DNA from: Brachybacterium tyrofermentans
Lineage (GTDB): Bacteria > Actinomycetota > Actinomycetes > Actinomycetales > Dermabacteraceae
Length of the DNA stretch: 64,000 nucleotides
Assembly: GCF_014897585.1 (NCBI RefSeq)
Contig: NZ_JABUXW010000009.1
Coordinates: forward strand, 1 to 64,000
Direction: 5' to 3'
Shown here: positions 1 to 7,822 of the stretch, piece by piece
Position numbering within the stretch: the stretch's first letter is position 1
How the letters are laid out: the number at the start of each line of letters is the position of its first letter
Notes under the pieces: generated by a model
Databases searched by the model: none
What the model was told of the DNA's origin: nothing
The model's input: the letters and a program-made list of their open reading frames with translations, nothing else
Program-made: the position numbers and the translations under genes

Positions 1-1100
1 TCATGATTCTTACCGTTCCTCTCGGTACGGCTTACACAGACCATCTGACACGCCCGACCGGCACGATGGGTGGTGCTGAAGCCGTCCATCTGCTGGAAGA
101 GACCCGTTCCATGACCCACCGTAATTCGCCGCTGACCCCTGCCGGAAGACTCCGCCTGGTCCAACGTGTCGAAGATGATGGTCGCCCCGTCGCCCACGTC
201 GCCGCCGAAGCCGGCATCGCCCGCTCGACTCTGACGAAGTGGGTGCACCGCTACCGCGACGACGGCATCGAAGCTCTCCAGGACCGCCCCAGCGCCCCAG
301 CACGACGACCCTCGCGGCCACCGATCGAGGTCCTCGAACTCATCGACGCCTGGAGACGAGACCGCAAATGGTCCGCCCGCCGCATCGCTCTCGAGCTCGC
401 CGACCGCGGCCACCACTACTGCGTCCGCACCATCGGACGCTGGCTGCAGCGCCTCGGGATCTCCCGCCGCCGTGACCTCGACCCGACCGGGGAGAACAAC
501 CGCGAGACCGGGAAGATCATCGCCCGTTTCCCGGGGCACATGCTCCACCTGGACGTGAAGAAGGTCGGCCAGATCCCCGACGGCGGCGGCTGGCGACTCC
601 ACGGCCGAGGCAGCACCCGAGCACGCCATCAGCGCGTGGGCTATACCTACCTGCACTCCGCGATCGACGGCTACTCACGCCTCGCCTACACCGAAGCCCT
701 CGAGAACGAGACCGCAGCAACCACCATCGCCTTCTTCGCCCGGGCCAGGGCATTCTTCGCCGCTCACGGCATCACTCGCCTGGTCCGGGTGGTCACCGAC
801 AACGGCTCCAACTACCGCGCGAAGACCTTCGTTCGCACCGTGAACGCGCACGCGTCGCGGCATCAAAGGACTCGGCCCTACACGCCCCGACACAACGGGA
901 AAGTCGAGCGCTACCAGCGGATCCTTGCCGAGGAATGCCTCTACGCCCACGCCTTCTACTCCGAAGACGAACGGCGCGAAGCGATCAACATCTGGGTCCA
1001 CCATTACAACTACCATCGGCCACACACCGCCTGCGCTGATCAGCCCCCGGCCACCCGAGTCCACGAACGTGTCGACAACGTCATGACCTCATACAACTAG
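1..1100 (+). mobile_element. IS481-family insertion sequence, left tip just outside the window
   Basis: A single-ORF insertion sequence carrying a DDE transposase. The transposase stop lies in the bases ACTAG at its end; IS481-family elements are known to insert at CTAG-containing targets, so the right junction is placed at about 1097-1100. Read inward from this end, the opposite strand gives TTGTATGAGGTCATGA. Window bases 1-6 (TCATGA) match the inner part of that sequence, as expected if the left inverted repeat begins roughly 10-15 bases before the window. The element would then be about 1.1 kb. The boundaries are inferred; the transposase itself is certain. Confidence 0.7.
111..1100 (+). 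CDS. IS481-family transposase
   Basis: DDE transposase of 329 residues that cuts and pastes or copies its own element. An N-terminal helix-turn-helix (about residues 10-55, containing ARSTLTKWVHRY) would bind the inverted repeats. An IS481/IS3-type integrase core follows, with the catalytic triad D148 (LDVKK), D230 (TDNGSN) and E266 (GKVERY). The D230-E266 spacing is the family's 35 residues. The C-terminal YNYHRPHTA motif is also typical. The frame is open further upstream to base 3, but the ATG at 111 gives the normal length and begins immediately before the HTH. The triad is intact and there is no frameshift, so it could be active. The gene lies at the edge of an integrated element next to an integrase gene. 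Confidence 0.94.
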   Translation: MTHRNSPLTPAGRLRLVQRVEDDGRPVAHVAAEAGIARSTLTKWVHRYRDDGIEALQDRPSAPARRPSRPPIEVLELIDAWRRDRKWSARRIALELADRGHHYCVRTIGRWLQRLGISRRRDLDPTGENNRETGKIIARFPGHMLHLDVKKVGQIPDGGGWRLHGRGSTRARHQRVGYTYLHSAIDGYSRLAYTEALENETAATTIAFFARARAFFAAHGITRLVRVVTDNGSNYRAKTFVRTVNAHASRHQRTRPYTPRHNGKVERYQRILAEECLYAHAFYSEDERREAINIWVHHYNYHRPHTACADQPPATRVHERVDNVMTSYN

Positions 1101-1178
1101 CAGGAGTGGCTCGATACGGCCATGCGGGGGACGCACGCGATGTCCGTGCAGGAGGTGCAGAGGGCGACGAGGGCTTAG
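1101..1178 (+). pseudogene. C-terminal remnant of a gene cut by the IS481 copy
   Basis: Directly after the IS right end the frame starting at 1101 stays open for 25 codons and stops at TAG 1176-1178. The encoded tail contains EWLDTAMRGTHAMSVQEV. It has no start or ribosome binding site of its own and sits 100 bases before the integrase gene. It could be the end of a small regulator or excisionase gene split by the insertion. The protein is not recognised and the frame may be open by chance, so this is a weak call. Confidence 0.28.
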
Positions 1179-1278
1179 ACCGCGTCGACCTTCGCTGGGC
1201 TGGGGAGTTCGTCGGAGGGGCTTTGGTCGAGGACGCGGTGACCGTAGGCTGATGTGATCGGCGAGAGGAGGGGCGTGC

Positions 1279-2523
1279 ATGTCTCGCGCCGCGACCACCA
1301 GGTTGGAACCTGGAGAGCACAGCATCGACCGGGCTCAGGTATTCCCGTACCGCGACGGCTTCGCCATCCGATGGTCGATTCGACTCAACAACGGGCGGCT
1401 CATGCGCCCGCTCACTCAGGGTCCGACGAAGGGCAAGGTGAGGGCTCGCGCGCGGGCGCGGGCTGCAGACCTGCTGAGCAGCTCCAGCGACGGCAGGTGG
1501 AAGGGCACCAGCGACACCCTCGACTATCTGGACAAGGTCACGCTCCCGGCCATCCGTGCTGAGCGACTGGCCGACACGACGACCCGGCGCTACGAGCTCG
1601 CGTACCGGCTTCTGCGCGGGGAGTGCGGCGACGAGGCATGCAAGCACACCCATTCTCTGGCCGGCTTGTCGCTGCGAGAGGCGATGCGGCCTCGAGCCCT
1701 GATCTCGTGCCTGGAGGAGATCGGGAGGCTGCACGGTGCGGTCAACGCGAAACATGCCAAGACGGTCGCGAAGAAGTACCTGGCGGCGCCACTGCGCGTG
1801 GATGAGGTGATCGAGTACAACCCCCTCATCGAGCTGGATCTCGACCTGTCCGGGGCGAAGAGGCCCGCATACTCGCGGGGCGGCCGGGCGCTGACCGCGG
1901 AGCAGTACCGCGCGGCGATCGAGTACCTGCTGACCGCCGATCCGGAGGACGTGGAGGCGCCGAAGCGTGGACGGTGGACGCACGGACAGCGGGTGGTCGA
2001 GCGGGCCGCGTGCATCGACATCGTGCTCGCGCAGGCGACGACGGGGCTGCGGACCTCTGAGCTGTGCATGAGGCCCACGGAGGACTGCCGCGTGGACGAT
2101 TCGGGCACGTTCATCGTTGAGTTGTCGCCGGAGGCCACGAAGACGCGAACGGGTCGCCCAGTCCCTGTCCTCGCCCCTGCGGTGAGCAAGCGGTTGGCGG
2201 CGAGGCTCGAGTCGGGGTCTCCGTGGCTGTTCCCGTCGCCGACGGACCCGGCCAAGCCGTGGGATCCGCGCAACCGGGACAGGAAGCTCGCGGCGATGTA
2301 CAAGGAGCTAGCCGAGAAGCTGAACATCGAGATGTTCGAGAATGAGCGCGGGCACTCGTGGCGCACGACGAACAACACCCTGTTGTACGACGTGCTGCCG
2401 GAGGCGACCCGCACTCGGTTGTTCGGGCATACGGCAGCCGTGAATCGGCAGCGGTACACGGCGGTCACGAGCACGGAGGCTGTGGTCTCTGCGGCAGCCG
2501 CCATGTTCGAAAGTGACCGCTAG
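1279..2523 (+). CDS. int: Tyrosine site-specific recombinase (integrase)
   Basis: Phage/ICE-type integrase of 414 residues that would catalyse integration and excision at an att site. The N-terminal third is a SAM-like core-binding region. The catalytic domain shows R258 (TTGLRTSE), H359-x-x-R362 (HSWR), H384 (FGHT) and the nucleophile Y393 (QRYTA), so the active site is complete. The ATG at 1279 follows a strong GAGGAGGGG ribosome binding site. A tRNA 3' fragment lies about 130 bases downstream, the usual arrangement for actinobacterial integrative elements with int next to attP. No excisionase is visible; the remnant at 1101-1178 is where one might have been. Confidence 0.94.
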   Translation: MSRAATTRLEPGEHSIDRAQVFPYRDGFAIRWSIRLNNGRLMRPLTQGPTKGKVRARARARAADLLSSSSDGRWKGTSDTLDYLDKVTLPAIRAERLADTTTRRYELAYRLLRGECGDEACKHTHSLAGLSLREAMRPRALISCLEEIGRLHGAVNAKHAKTVAKKYLAAPLRVDEVIEYNPLIELDLDLSGAKRPAYSRGGRALTAEQYRAAIEYLLTADPEDVEAPKRGRWTHGQRVVERAACIDIVLAQATTGLRTSELCMRPTEDCRVDDSGTFIVELSPEATKTRTGRPVPVLAPAVSKRLAARLESGSPWLFPSPTDPAKPWDPRNRDRKLAAMYKELAEKLNIEMFENERGHSWRTTNNTLLYDVLPEATRTRLFGHTAAVNRQRYTAVTSTEAVVSAAAAMFESDR

Positions 2524-2555
2524 AGTGACCGCTAGCGGCGGTATTTGGCGGTCAC
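2513..2555. repeat. Repeated GTGACCGCTAG motifs at the end of int
   Basis: The 11-base word GTGACCGCTAG occurs at 2513-2523 (ending in the int stop codon) and again at 2525-2535. The inverted core GCGGTCAC follows at 2548-2555. Together they form two direct copies and one inverted copy within 43 bases, close to the presumed att core. Tandem short repeats next to attP are often integrase arm-type binding sites; here that role is inferred. Pairing of the inverted copies could also form a hairpin after int. Confidence 0.5.
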
Positions 2556-2651
2556 ATCCCGGAACCTCCGTGAAGCATGTGGCTGCAAGTATCCACTCAC
2601 TGCCAGCGCATTCGTCGTCCGACCTGGGCGTCTACCCCTAGTTCGCTCCGA

Positions 2652-2690
2652 GTCAGGGGGTCGCAGGTTCAAATCCTGTCAGCCCGACCG
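2652..2690 (+). other. tRNA 3' fragment, probable attachment-site half (tRNA-Pro-like)
   Basis: The segment contains a T-arm (GCAGG-TTCAAAT-CCTGT, 2663-2679) followed by an acceptor 3' strand CAGCCCG and discriminator A (2680-2687). No D-arm, anticodon arm or matching 5' acceptor strand (CGGGCTG) lies in the preceding 100 bases, so this is not a complete tRNA gene. The sequence resembles the 3' end of actinobacterial tRNA-Pro genes. Elements that integrate into a tRNA leave such a 3' copy at one end. I therefore read it as the right att site of an element that extends left out of the window, where an intact tRNA-Pro would be expected. Confidence 0.6.
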
Positions 2691-2738
2691 ACGACGAAGG
2701 CCGTCGATCCGCATCTGCGGATCGACGGCCTTCGTCGT
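2691..2738. terminator. Long perfect hairpin terminator
   Basis: A perfect 22-23 bp stem (ACGACGAAGGCC... 2691-2713 paired with 2716-2738) follows the tRNA 3' fragment at once and precedes the stop of the minus-strand aldehyde dehydrogenase gene at 2752. It has no T-tract, which is common in high-GC actinobacteria. It can act in both directions: for the original tRNA on the plus strand and for the minus-strand catabolic operon. Confidence 0.82.
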
Positions 2739-2751
2739 GTGCGGATCAGCC

Positions 2752-4128
2752 TCACGAGCGCACCGGACCCACCCAGATCTGCTGGGCGTTGGTGAACTCG
2801 CGGATCCCGTGCGGACCCAGCTCGCGGCCGTAGCCCGAGCGCTTGATGCCGCCCGAGGGCAGGCGCGGATCGGACTTCACGATGCCGTTCACGCTGACCT
2901 GGCCCGCCTCGATCCTCCGGGCGAGCTCGACCCCGCGCTCCGTCTCCGTCCAGATCGCGGCGCCCAGACCGTAGGGCGTGTCGTTCGCGAGCGCGAGCGC
3001 GTGCTCCGCGTCCTCGGCCGCCATCACCACGGCCAGCGGTCCGAAGGTCTCCTCCGTGCAGGCGGCCATCCCCGGCTCGACGCCGGTGAGCAGGGTGACC
3101 GGATAGAAGAATCCCTCCCCCTGCGGCATCTCGCCGCCGAGGACGCGGGTGGCCCCGGCCTCGAGGCTGGTGGTGACCTGCCGGTGGAGGTTCTCGCGCA
3201 GTTCCTGCCGGGCGATGGGCCCCACCTTGGTGGCCTCGTCCCGGGGATCGCCGGCCACGAGGTCCTTCAGCTGCGCGGTGAGCAGCTCGACGAACTCGTC
3301 GTGGACGGAGCGCTCGACGATCACCCGCTTGGCGGCGATGCACGACTGCCCGGCGTTGATGATCCGCGACAGGGCGGAGACCTCGGCCGCTGTGGCGAGG
3401 TCCGCGTCGGCCAGCACGATGCAGGGGTCCGAACCGCCCAGCTCGAGCACCGCGGGCTTGATCTCGCTCGCGGCGATCGCGGCGACCTTCGCGCCGGCCC
3501 GGTCCGAGCCGGTGAAGGAGACGGCCTGGATCCTCGGATCGCGGATCGCCTGCTCGACGTCCTCGGTGCGGGCCTGGAGGGTCTGGAAGATCCCCTCCGG
3601 GGCACCCGCTGCGCGGAACACCTCCTCGAGCGCGGCCGCACAGCCGGGCACATGGGGATCGTGCTTCATGACGCAGGTGTTCCCGGCCATGAGCGCCGGG
3701 GCGCAGAAGCGGAACGCGACCCAGAAGGGGGCGTTCCAGGGCAGGATCCCGAGCACCGGCCCGAGCGGCAGGTACTGGACGTAGGAGCTGGTCGCGTCCG
3801 AGGGGAGGTGCTCGTCGGCGAGGTACTCCGCGGCATGCTCAGCGTAGTGCTCGGCGGCCCAGGCGGACTTCACCACCTCTCCGCAGGACTCCCCGATCGG
3901 TTTGCCCATCTCCTGCGTCATCACGGGTGCGAGCTCCTCGACGTGCTCCCGCATGTAGTCGGCGACCCGGCGCATCACCGCGGCGCGCTCCTCGATCCCG
4001 GCGTCCCTCCAGGCGGGATAGGCCTGTTGGGCCCGGTCGATGATCGCCGTGATCTCCTCGGGGGTCGCGGCAGGCACTTCGCGCACGACGGCGCCGGTGG
4101 TGGGATCGATGGCTGTCAGCATGGTCAT
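2752..4128 (-). CDS. NAD(P)-dependent aldehyde dehydrogenase, Sad/SSADH type
   Basis: Aldehyde dehydrogenase of 458 residues, the size of the Sad/YneI succinate-semialdehyde dehydrogenase group. It oxidises an aldehyde to the acid with NAD(P)+. The catalytic cysteine C263 (NAGQSCIAAKR) and the general base E229 (LELGGSDP) are present 34 residues apart. The ATG at 4128 has an AGGAG seven bases upstream and lies 13 bases after the M24 gene. It is last in an operon with an EctB-like aminotransferase and a DoeA-like protein. This matches the DoeC step of ectoine breakdown (aspartate semialdehyde to aspartate), but the true substrate could also be succinate semialdehyde. The family is certain and the substrate is not. 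Confidence 0.88.
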   Translation of the reverse strand: MTMLTAIDPTTGAVVREVPAATPEEITAIIDRAQQAYPAWRDAGIEERAAVMRRVADYMREHVEELAPVMTQEMGKPIGESCGEVVKSAWAAEHYAEHAAEYLADEHLPSDATSSYVQYLPLGPVLGILPWNAPFWVAFRFCAPALMAGNTCVMKHDPHVPGCAAALEEVFRAAGAPEGIFQTLQARTEDVEQAIRDPRIQAVSFTGSDRAGAKVAAIAASEIKPAVLELGGSDPCIVLADADLATAAEVSALSRIINAGQSCIAAKRVIVERSVHDEFVELLTAQLKDLVAGDPRDEATKVGPIARQELRENLHRQVTTSLEAGATRVLGGEMPQGEGFFYPVTLLTGVEPGMAACTEETFGPLAVVMAAEDAEHALALANDTPYGLGAAIWTETERGVELARRIEAGQVSVNGIVKSDPRLPSGGIKRSGYGRELGPHGIREFTNAQQIWVGPVRS

Positions 4129-4141
4129 GATGCAGCTCCTC

Positions 4142-5350
4142 TCAGAAGCTCGGCGCGACGACGGCAGAGGTGCGGAATGAACGGGCGGAGCTCTCGTGGA
4201 CGGTGAAATCCTCCGGCAGGGTGAAGAACGACTCGCAGCCGTCCGCGGTGACGTGGACGGTGTCCGAGATGCCGACGGTCTTGTTCCCGTCCACACCCCA
4301 CATCCACGGGAGCAGATGGAAGGTCATGCCCTCCTCGAGCGGGCGTTCGTCCCCCTCCAGCAGGGAGATGATGTAGCCCTCGTCCCAGGACGGCGGGAAC
4401 GCGATCCCGATCGAGTAGCCGGCGCGGGTGACGAGCTGCGCCCCCACGTCGTTGCTCTCGATGCGGGTGCGCGTGAGCTCAGCGATCTCGGAGACCGTCA
4501 CCCCTGGCTTCATGAGGCTGCGCAGCTCCGCGAGCGTCTGCTTCATGAGCTCCTGGGCGGAGTGCATCGAGTCCGAGAGCGCACCGTTGACGGCGGTGCG
4601 CATCATGGCGGTGTGATATCTGCGGTAGCAGCCTCCGACCTCGAGGAACACATGCTCCCCGGGCCGGATCATGCGGCCCTCCCAGGTGGAGTGGCCGATC
4701 ATCGTCCGGGGCCCCGAGGCGACGTACGGGACCACCGCCGGGAACTCGCCACCGGCACGGAACATCGCCGAGGTGATCGCCGCGGCCACATCGTTCTCGG
4801 TGGCACCGGCCATCGCGGCGCGCAGCCCCGCGGCCATCCCCGCCTCGCCGGCATAGGCCGCGAGCTGCATCACCTCGATCTCGGCCGGGGACTTGCGGAT
4901 CCTGCCCTCCTCGACGATGCCGAAGCAGTCCACCAGTCCTTCGCCGAAGGCGTCGTGGAAGCGATCCTGCTGATAGGCGGGGAAGTAGTAGCTGTTGCGC
5001 TCGTATCCCACCGTGGCATCCCCGAGGCGCAGGTCGCGCAGGGTGCTGACCAGCTCGAGGATCGCGTCACCGCTGTCGGGATAGGGACGTGAGTGCTCCA
5101 GCCAGGTCCGTGCGATCACGTTGGACTCCTCGAGCGCACGGGTGATCATCACCGAATCCGCCTCCAGGGGCACGATCAGGGCCTGGAAGAACGAGTACCC
5201 GGTGGTCTGGTAGTCGGTGAGGTACATCAGGTTCTCGGGATCGGTGATGATCACCGCATCGAGCTCCCGCTCCCCCATCCGCCGCCGCAGCTCCGAAAGC
5301 CTCCGCTCGTACTCCTCCGGAGCGAAGGTCATATCGGACCGGCGGCGCAT
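4142..5350 (-). CDS. M24-fold protein, ectoine hydrolase (DoeA/EutD)-like
   Basis: Pita-bread-fold protein of 402 residues with an N-terminal creatinase-like domain (about 1-150) and a C-terminal catalytic domain. Stretches such as GGEFPAVVPYV, YRRYHTAMMRT and GYSIGIAFPPSWDEG match what I remember of ectoine hydrolase DoeA, which opens the ectoine ring. Usual M24 metal ligands are replaced: the expected DAG region reads LEVGG and the expected EPG region reads HLLPW. This also fits DoeA/creatinase rather than a metallo-aminopeptidase. The ATG at 5350 overlaps the aminotransferase stop (TGATG), implying translational coupling; ATG 5332 is an alternative start. A plain Xaa-Pro dipeptidase is less likely. 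Confidence 0.75.
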   Translation of the reverse strand: MRRRSDMTFAPEEYERRLSELRRRMGERELDAVIITDPENLMYLTDYQTTGYSFFQALIVPLEADSVMITRALEESNVIARTWLEHSRPYPDSGDAILELVSTLRDLRLGDATVGYERNSYYFPAYQQDRFHDAFGEGLVDCFGIVEEGRIRKSPAEIEVMQLAAYAGEAGMAAGLRAAMAGATENDVAAAITSAMFRAGGEFPAVVPYVASGPRTMIGHSTWEGRMIRPGEHVFLEVGGCYRRYHTAMMRTAVNGALSDSMHSAQELMKQTLAELRSLMKPGVTVSEIAELTRTRIESNDVGAQLVTRAGYSIGIAFPPSWDEGYIISLLEGDERPLEEGMTFHLLPWMWGVDGNKTVGISDTVHVTADGCESFFTLPEDFTVHESSARSFRTSAVVAPSF

Positions 5351-6609
5351 CAGTCCGCGTCCGATGCGGCGGCGAGGGCCCCCTCGAGCAGGTCGAGTCC
5401 GGCGGCGAGGTCGTCCTCCGGGATCGTCAGCGGCGGGATCAGCTTGATCACCCGCCCCTCACTGCCGCAGGGGCCGATCAGCAGACCGGCCTCGAAGGCC
5501 GCCTGCTGGACCCGCTTGGCGAAGGCGCCGTCGTGGGTGTCCAGGGCCTGCATCATGCCGCGCCCGCGCACCTCCCAGCCCCGATCCGGGTTCTTCGCGG
5601 CGATGCTCTCGAGCCGATCGCGCATCCGCTGCCCCTTGGCGAGGACCTCGGCGAGGAAGGCCTCGTCGGTGAAGTAGTCCAGCGCCACGGTGCCGGCGAC
5701 GAAGGACAGCCCCTGCCCGCGGAAGGTGCCCGTATGCGCACCCGGCGACCAGTGGGCGTCGACCTCGGGCTTGTTGAGGTTCATGGCGATCGGGGTGCCG
5801 AAGCCTCCCAGGCCCTTCGCGAGCGTGATGATGTCCGGGTCCAGCCCCATCCCGTCGAAGGAGAAGTAGCCGCCGGTGCGCCCCACCCCCGCCTGGATGT
5901 CGTCGATGACGAACAGGGCGCCGACCTCGTGGGCGAGGTCCTGGACCTCGTGCAGCCACTCCGTGCTGGCGACGTTCACGCCGCCCTCGGCCTGGACCGC
6001 CTCCACGAGGAAGGCGGCCGGGGGTCGCATACCGCTCGAGGGATCCCGCAGCGCTGCGGCGTAGTCGGCGATGGCTGACTCGCCGCCCGGGGCGGTCTCG
6101 AAGGGGAGCCGCTGGATGTTCTCCAGGGGCACGCCGGCCCACTGGCGGAACGCATGGTTGGCGGTGGCCGCCAGGGAGCCCAGCGTCATGCCGTGGAAGC
6201 CGTGGCTGAAGGCCACGATCTCCCGTCGGCCCGTGGCGAGCCGGGCGAGCTTCATCGCCGCCTCGACCGCGTTGGACCCCGTGGGGCCCATGAACTGCAT
6301 CTTGTGGTCCATCCCCCGCGGCTCCAGGACCACCTCCTGGAAGCGTGCGATGAAGTCGCGCTTGGTGGTGGTGTAGGTGTCCAGGCTGTGGGCGACGCCG
6401 TCGGCCTGGAGGAACGCGATCAGTGCGTCCTTCATGCGCGGGTTGTTGTGCCCGAAGTTGAGCACTCCGGCCCCGGCGAAGAAGTCCAGGTAGGACTTCC
6501 CGTCCTCGTCGACCTGCCGCGCATTGGACGCGGAGGCGAACACCGTGGGGTAGTTGCGGCAGTAGCCGCGGATGGTGGATTCGTGGGACTCGAAGACTGT
6601 GGCGTCCAT
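5350..6609 (-). CDS. Class III aminotransferase, EctB/DoeD-like
   Basis: PLP-dependent class III aminotransferase of 419 residues. The N-terminus (RGYCRNYPTVF, DFFAGAGVLNFGHNNP) and FMGPTGSNAVEAA resemble diaminobutyrate-2-oxoglutarate transaminase EctB. The PLP lysine is K265 in TLAKGLGGFG. EctB normally makes diaminobutyrate for ectoine synthesis, but no ectA or ectC is nearby. Followed by a DoeA-like hydrolase and an aldehyde dehydrogenase, it more likely works in the reverse sense, as DoeD, turning diaminobutyrate into aspartate semialdehyde. The start at 6609 is preceded by AGAGAGG. It is first in the operon, and a promoter and palindrome lie upstream at 6659-6723. Confidence 0.82.
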   Translation of the reverse strand: MDATVFESHESTIRGYCRNYPTVFASASNARQVDEDGKSYLDFFAGAGVLNFGHNNPRMKDALIAFLQADGVAHSLDTYTTTKRDFIARFQEVVLEPRGMDHKMQFMGPTGSNAVEAAMKLARLATGRREIVAFSHGFHGMTLGSLAATANHAFRQWAGVPLENIQRLPFETAPGGESAIADYAAALRDPSSGMRPPAAFLVEAVQAEGGVNVASTEWLHEVQDLAHEVGALFVIDDIQAGVGRTGGYFSFDGMGLDPDIITLAKGLGGFGTPIAMNLNKPEVDAHWSPGAHTGTFRGQGLSFVAGTVALDYFTDEAFLAEVLAKGQRMRDRLESIAAKNPDRGWEVRGRGMMQALDTHDGAFAKRVQQAAFEAGLLIGPCGSEGRVIKLIPPLTIPEDDLAAGLDLLEGALAAASDAD

Positions 6610-6658
6610 GGGAGACCTCTCTTCATCACGGGGGCGATCCCGATCTCCATGACCGACT

Positions 6659-6723
6659 CCCATAGCGAAGATCGCCCCATCTGGCAAGTGTGAGCCGGTA
6701 TGCAGACCATCACCCGGGGGTGA
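6659..6723 (-). promoter_or_regulatory. Promoter and palindromic operator of the ectB-like operon
   Basis: On the minus strand TTGCCA (6682-6687) and TATGGG (6659-6664) are separated by 17 bases, a plausible -35/-10 pair about 50 bases before the aminotransferase start. A perfect 6-2-6 inverted repeat TCACCCGGGGGTGA lies at 6710-6723, about 30 bases upstream of the -35. A transcriptional activator such as the LysR protein encoded next door would typically bind there. The repeat is seen directly; promoter function and the binding protein are inferred. Confidence 0.45.
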
Positions 6724-6778
6724 GCACCCCGTCAAGCCGCCCATCAACCCCGATCGATCCCGTTATTCGCGATGCAGG

Positions 6779-7816
6779 TCACAGGCCCGACCATCTGGTA
6801 GTTAACGGCTTCTGCCGCCCCTCCGGCGGGGAGTTCCAGCACAGGGCATCGGCGCGCAGCGCGTCGTGGACCCGCGCCACGTCGGGATTGGATCGGGAGC
6901 CCGGCCGCCGCACCAGGAAGAGGGTGTTCAACGGCCCGTCACAGGGGTCGTCCAGCTGCACCAGTCGGCCTGCGGCCAGATGGTCGGAGCAGAGGGACCG
7001 GGGGACCACGCTGTAGCCGGCACCACGAGTCAGGGCGGCCACGACATCATGCAGGTTCGGCACCGTGAGCGCCGGTCCGATCGGAGGATGCTGCCTGCCG
7101 AACACGGTCCGCCAGTACCGCCTCACGATCGGCATGTCCTCCGCATAGCTGACCAGGGGCACCTCCTTCAGCGCGGTGCACAGCTCCTGGTCGCCGCGCT
7201 CCTGCGCGATCCATCGCGCCCACCGCGGCGAGGCGACCAGCAGGTACTCCTCGTCGGCCAGGGGGGTCGACTCGAGAGACCGGCCGCGCGGGCGGCGGGT
7301 CGTGACGACCAGATCGTGCCGACCCTCACGCAGGCCGTCGATCAGCTCCTCGGGCACGCCGTGCTCCAGCCGCACCTGCACCCCCTCGGCCACCAGCGGC
7401 GCCACGGCGGGCAGGAGCCTCGTGCAGAGCAGTTCGGCGGGGCCGGCGAGGTGGACGGGCGCCGCGCGCCCGCCGGAGGCGCAGACGGCGTCGTCGACGT
7501 CCGCCAGCGAGTCGAGCGCCTCGGCGACCCTGGAGGCGAGGCCGCTGGCATAGGCGGTCGGCTCCACCCCGCGCGGACCGCGGTCGAACAGCCGATGACC
7601 GATGTGCTTCTCGAGCGCCTTGATCTGCGAGGTCACCGTGGGCTGGGACAGGCCGAGCAGCGGCGCGGCCGCCGTGAACGTCCCGGCCCGATAGACGGCG
7701 AGGAAGGTGCGCAGCAGGTTCAGATCCGCACTGCCGGCACCGGACCGGGCGGGTTCCACCGACGACGCCGGGCTGCTCGGTGCGATCGGACGTGAGGTGA
7801 GCGGAGTCGTGGACAT
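6779..7816 (-). CDS. LysR-family transcriptional regulator
   Basis: LysR-type regulator of 345 residues. The winged HTH is near residues 30-90 (LNLLRTFLAVYRAGTF, SQPTVTSQIKALE, GHRLFDR), followed by a periplasmic-binding-protein-like effector domain. A roughly 30-residue low-complexity leader precedes the HTH. The ATG at 7816 is chosen because TACCAT lies exactly six bases upstream and no Shine-Dalgarno is present, suggesting a leaderless mRNA; an in-frame GTG at 7822 is the alternative. It is divergent from an old-yellow-enzyme gene and upstream, in the same direction, of the ectB-like operon. It may control either or both. The effector is unknown. Confidence 0.9.
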   Translation of the reverse strand: MSTTPLTSRPIAPSSPASSVEPARSGAGSADLNLLRTFLAVYRAGTFTAAAPLLGLSQPTVTSQIKALEKHIGHRLFDRGPRGVEPTAYASGLASRVAEALDSLADVDDAVCASGGRAAPVHLAGPAELLCTRLLPAVAPLVAEGVQVRLEHGVPEELIDGLREGRHDLVVTTRRPRGRSLESTPLADEEYLLVASPRWARWIAQERGDQELCTALKEVPLVSYAEDMPIVRRYWRTVFGRQHPPIGPALTVPNLHDVVAALTRGAGYSVVPRSLCSDHLAAGRLVQLDDPCDGPLNTLFLVRRPGSRSNPDVARVHDALRADALCWNSPPEGRQKPLTTRWSGL

Positions 7817-7822
7817 CGCCAC

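Noticed and set aside
2600..2690. A complete tRNA gene ending at about 2687
   Set aside because: Only the T-arm and 3' acceptor strand are present; no matching 5' acceptor, D-arm or anticodon arm is found upstream.
5350..6609. Ectoine biosynthesis gene ectB
   Set aside because: No ectA or ectC is adjacent; the partners (DoeA-like hydrolase and semialdehyde dehydrogenase) point to breakdown.
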